A stretch of 64,000 nt of DNA from Artocarpus heterophyllus (taxonomy: Eukaryota > Streptophyta > Magnoliopsida > Rosales > Moraceae), in NCBI GenBank assembly GCA_025403435.1, contig CM046344.1, positions 18,953,652 through 19,017,651 on the forward strand, in the 5' to 3' direction. The translations under genes and the position numbers were made by a program. The notes beneath the pieces are model-generated. The model was not told the origin of the DNA and made no database searches. It worked only from the letters and a program-made list of their open reading frames with translations. Numbering within the stretch: the stretch's first letter is position 1; the number at the start of each line of letters is the position of its first letter. Shown here piece by piece: positions 61,983-64,000 of this stretch.

Positions 61983-63992
61983 CTTGCCTGGTTGAAAGCG
62001 ATATTTCCCATAGCTTGTTTTCCCATAGCACACTAAATTTGGGACAAATCAATAATTTGAAATAATGATATATCAAAATATTCTCATGAAAAATGTAAAA
62101 TAGGGTAACAGAAGCAAACCTGGTAAGTATTTCTAGGAGATTGGTTGTGATGGGGATACGGAATCAACCCGGCACAGACACCCAAGATTGTGAAGGGTTC
62201 TATTTCAAGATGGGTTGTTTCTAGTTTAACATCTTTTTCGTACAATGCAATCTATAAGAAAATAAGTAATCATGGATTAGTAATGCTCTAAAAATTTAGC
62301 ATCTAAAACAATATTCCGTGAAAATAGAAAGACAGTAACACACCAAAGCATTGTTCTCCTCGTTAACATCGAGGTACTCAATCAACCCCTCACGCAAGAA
62401 ATCATCAAATGTGCGGACTCCATCCTTAGAAGAAAACCAAGAGTGTCAAATATTAATTAAATAAATTTTTCGAAGAAGACGCACAAATAAACTTACTGCC
62501 AACTCCTTCATATGATGTTCTTTGACCTTTGACAAGCCTTTCTCAACAATGACCAATGGACGGCAAACTCGACCTCCATCAGAAGCAATGTATACACACC
62601 GCTGATATAATATTTTTATCAAGTTCAGCATTTTTTTGCTTGCAATAATAAGTTCCAAAACGATTATTTATCAATGACAAAGGGTTTTTCTTGATGATGA
62701 TGATCCAAAACGATTATTTATCAATGAAAAGGGTTTTTTTGATGATGATGATGATAAAAATAAAAGTTCCAAAACTAGCAAATCAGACCTAAATGCATTG
62801 GGTTGGGAGTAAATGGCAAATAGAAGAATTACCTGCTTTTCATTGACAAAGACGCTTACGAACTCTCCAACTTTTCCTGCTCTACGCAACATTCTAATTG
62901 CAGCAGAAAAAGCCTATAGAGGGATAAAAAAGTTATTAAAGCAATTGAAAAAAACAAAATAGATAAATTGTTGAAAGTAGAAAATAAAGTCAAACAGTTT
63001 GCTACGTATGTATTTGTCCATCAACATATAGAACATTGCACATACCTGTGGCCTTCGATGCTTACCAAGTATATGCCCATTGAATATAACAAGAAATGAA
63101 TTTGGTGCATGAAGCTCTTCTCCAGAGAGAAATGCCAAGTCCTCAACGCCCAAAGTGTAGCACTAATCCAACAATAGTTCAGGCAACAACATTATCAATC
63201 AAATACAAGGCATAAAGGTATTTATAAACTGATGCATTCAACAAAAAATACTTCTGTTAAGATTATCAAGGGGGAAAGTATTATTCATTGCAATTTTGAG
63301 AGGCCAGTTGTAACATACCATAAACTTAGTGTAGCTTATAATTTTCCCCATGATATCTTTAAGTCATGCATATAGAAAGGTCCTCATGCATAATTTTTGG
63401 AGTACCAATTTTCTTGCAGTTTGCAAAGAGCATTCTTGCAGGGTACAGTGTCAATGTTTTTTATACTTATTTTTTTAAAATAAGAAAAAAAAAACTCTCG
63501 CTAAATAAACATAAGGAGAACAAAAGATTGAAGGGCAAGAAAAAAGAACGCCTAGAAACTAAGAAATTGAAAAAGATTGATGGGGACATTTGCAGCTGCT
63601 TTTTTATTTGACTCATTAATTCACAAAACAATTAAAACTCCATGGACGCTTAAAATTTCAGAAATACAAAACATACCAGAGTAATTAATGGGCCTTCCTC
63701 TTCATCAGTTGTCACATGAGTCATAAGAGCCAAGTTTTTTACAAGTCCACAGGCTTCACCTTCTGGAGTATCGCAGGGGCAAAGCATACCCCACTTATAG
63801 GAGAAAAATATACAGGAAAAAAAATACAGATATTTAGATTCCAGCTGCTAACCATGTGAAAGCCAAGATACATGTTTCAAGATAATGCTTGGACATCACT
63901 CTTTACCTGGCTAGGTTGCAAGGCTCTAGGACCACTTACTTTCCTTGATTTCTCAAATTGAGGAAGGATTCTGGTCATATGGCCTAGAGAAC
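55416..63992 (-). CDS. NRPC2: RNA polymerase III second-largest subunit, 3' 21 exons
   Basis: Catalytic-core subunit (RPC2 type) of the polymerase that makes tRNAs, 5S rRNA and U6. Exons in coding order: 63992-63907, 63793-63677, 63162-63046, 62913-62833, 62601-62497, 62424-62344, 62251-62120, 62032-61988, 61220-61143, 61069-60930, 60795-60705, 59898-59780, 59687-59552, 59470-59340, 58725-58600, 58526-58471, 56928-56858, 56766-56682, 56564-56461, 56314-56186, 55466-55416. All phases join. They give 692 residues, about 60 percent of the protein; the 5' part is outside the window. Signatures: [69 protein letters not shown], the zinc ribbon CRVCGLL...GICSSCKNG, and the tail [16 protein letters not shown]. 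The wording of these blocks fits Pol III rather than Pol I, II, IV or V. The donor after 61988 is GC (GCAAGT). Introns hold a hAT-like element, a SINE and a small MITE. Confidence 0.96.
57229..58169. mobile_element. hAT-like non-autonomous element in NRPC2 intron, 941 bp
   Basis: Ends CATGGTTTAAAAAGGC (57229) and, read backwards from 58169, CAAGGTTTTAAAAGGC form a 16-bp inverted repeat with two mismatches. An exact 8-bp duplication CAATAAAT flanks it (57221-57228 and 58170-58177). Subterminal regions carry many GAGGCG/CGCCTC words in both orientations. The frames in its middle (57394-57639 plus, 57378-57566 minus) have no known domain. It accounts for most of the longest NRPC2 intron seen here (56929-58470). 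Confidence 0.85.
60136..60251 (+). mobile_element. tRNA-derived SINE with 21-bp target duplication
   Basis: A-box TGGTCTAGTGG (60148-60158) and B-box AGATTCGATCC (60201-60211) mark an internal polymerase III promoter; the element ends in A-runs interrupted by TGTATCTTT. The 21 bases before it (60115-60135) are repeated exactly after it (60252-60272), the target-site duplication left by LINE-driven insertion. It lies in an NRPC2 intron, antisense to the gene. It lacks the folding of a real tRNA. Confidence 0.88.
60395..60512. mobile_element. 118-bp MITE in NRPC2 intron
   Basis: Inverted ends GGCCTGTTTCGTTCGAGTAT and, read backwards from 60512, GGCCCGTTTGGTTGGATATT. TGTAG precedes and follows it (60390-60394 and 60513-60517), a 5-bp candidate target duplication. 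The centre (TACTGTAGTAAAATG) links it loosely to the family A elements. Confidence 0.6.
61950..61979. repeat. (AT)n microsatellite in NRPC2 intron
   Basis: About 14 TA units lying only about ten bases inside the GC-type donor site of the intron between exons 62032-61988 and 61220-61143, so length variation here occurs right next to a weak splice donor. Confidence 0.85.
62654..62753. repeat. 50-bp tandem duplication in NRPC2 intron
   Basis: TCCAAAACGATTATTTATCA occurs at 62654 and again at 62704, each followed by AGGGTTTTT and a (GAT)n tract. A third partial start, TTCCAAAAC, follows at 62766. Confidence 0.8.
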
Positions 63993-64000
63993 CTATAAAA

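Noticed and set aside
1..64000. CRISPR arrays, bacterial operons, integrons, organellar inserts, viral genes
   Set aside because: No short regularly spaced repeats, no ribosome-binding-site-linked gene runs, no plastid or mitochondrial genes and no viral coding sequence were seen.

Overview
The window is nuclear DNA from a flowering plant, most likely a eudicot. The evidence is AT-rich sequence, genes split by many GT-AG introns, typical plant gene families (laccase, SIAMESE-related CDK inhibitor, FHY1) and dense layers of plant-type mobile elements. The species cannot be named from the sequence. There is no bacterial, viral or organellar gene content. All exon models below were read by hand from splice sites and protein conservation.

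Layout. 1-4164 is the LTR-like part of a Ty3/gypsy-type element in minus orientation, containing a 1,685-bp direct duplication. 4300-5061 is a truncated copia-like LTR. 7653-11024 (+) is a complete laccase with MYB46-type sites and a TATA box in front. 12230-17072 is gene-free and holds several miniature elements, one with a clean TAA target-site duplication. 17479-22431 (+) is a complete DHHC protein S-acyltransferase (PAT16 type). 24344-26499 (+) is a complete FHY1/FHL-type phytochrome A nuclear-import factor, with an exact FHY3/FAR1-binding motif and G-boxes in its promoter. 28629-31852 (-) is a second complete laccase, in convergent orientation to the first, with a good miR397 site. 32-40 kb is mostly gene-free and contains a GC-rich island and a Mutator-like element with a perfect 9-bp duplication. 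40042-40269 (-) is a single-exon SIAMESE-related CDK inhibitor. 41-55 kb is a repeat-rich stretch: a hAT-type miniature element, a tandem duplication of about 1 kb, a nested stack of LTRs ending in a 2,035-bp solo LTR with 5-bp duplications, and a long-inverted-repeat element. 55416-63992 (-) holds the last 21 exons of the second-largest subunit of RNA polymerase III (NRPC2); the gene runs off the right edge.

The genes are not an operon-like system. The laccases would act in lignin polymerisation in the cell wall, FHY1 in far-red light signalling, the SMR protein in cell-cycle exit, the S-acyltransferase in membrane trafficking of proteins, and NRPC2 in transcription of tRNA and 5S genes. I found no convincing new biological system. 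The most useful observations are the light-signalling promoter motifs in front of FHY1, the unequal miR397 complementarity of the two laccases, two GC-AG introns, and a set of precisely bounded mobile-element insertions with intact target-site duplications, three of them inside introns of NRPC2.
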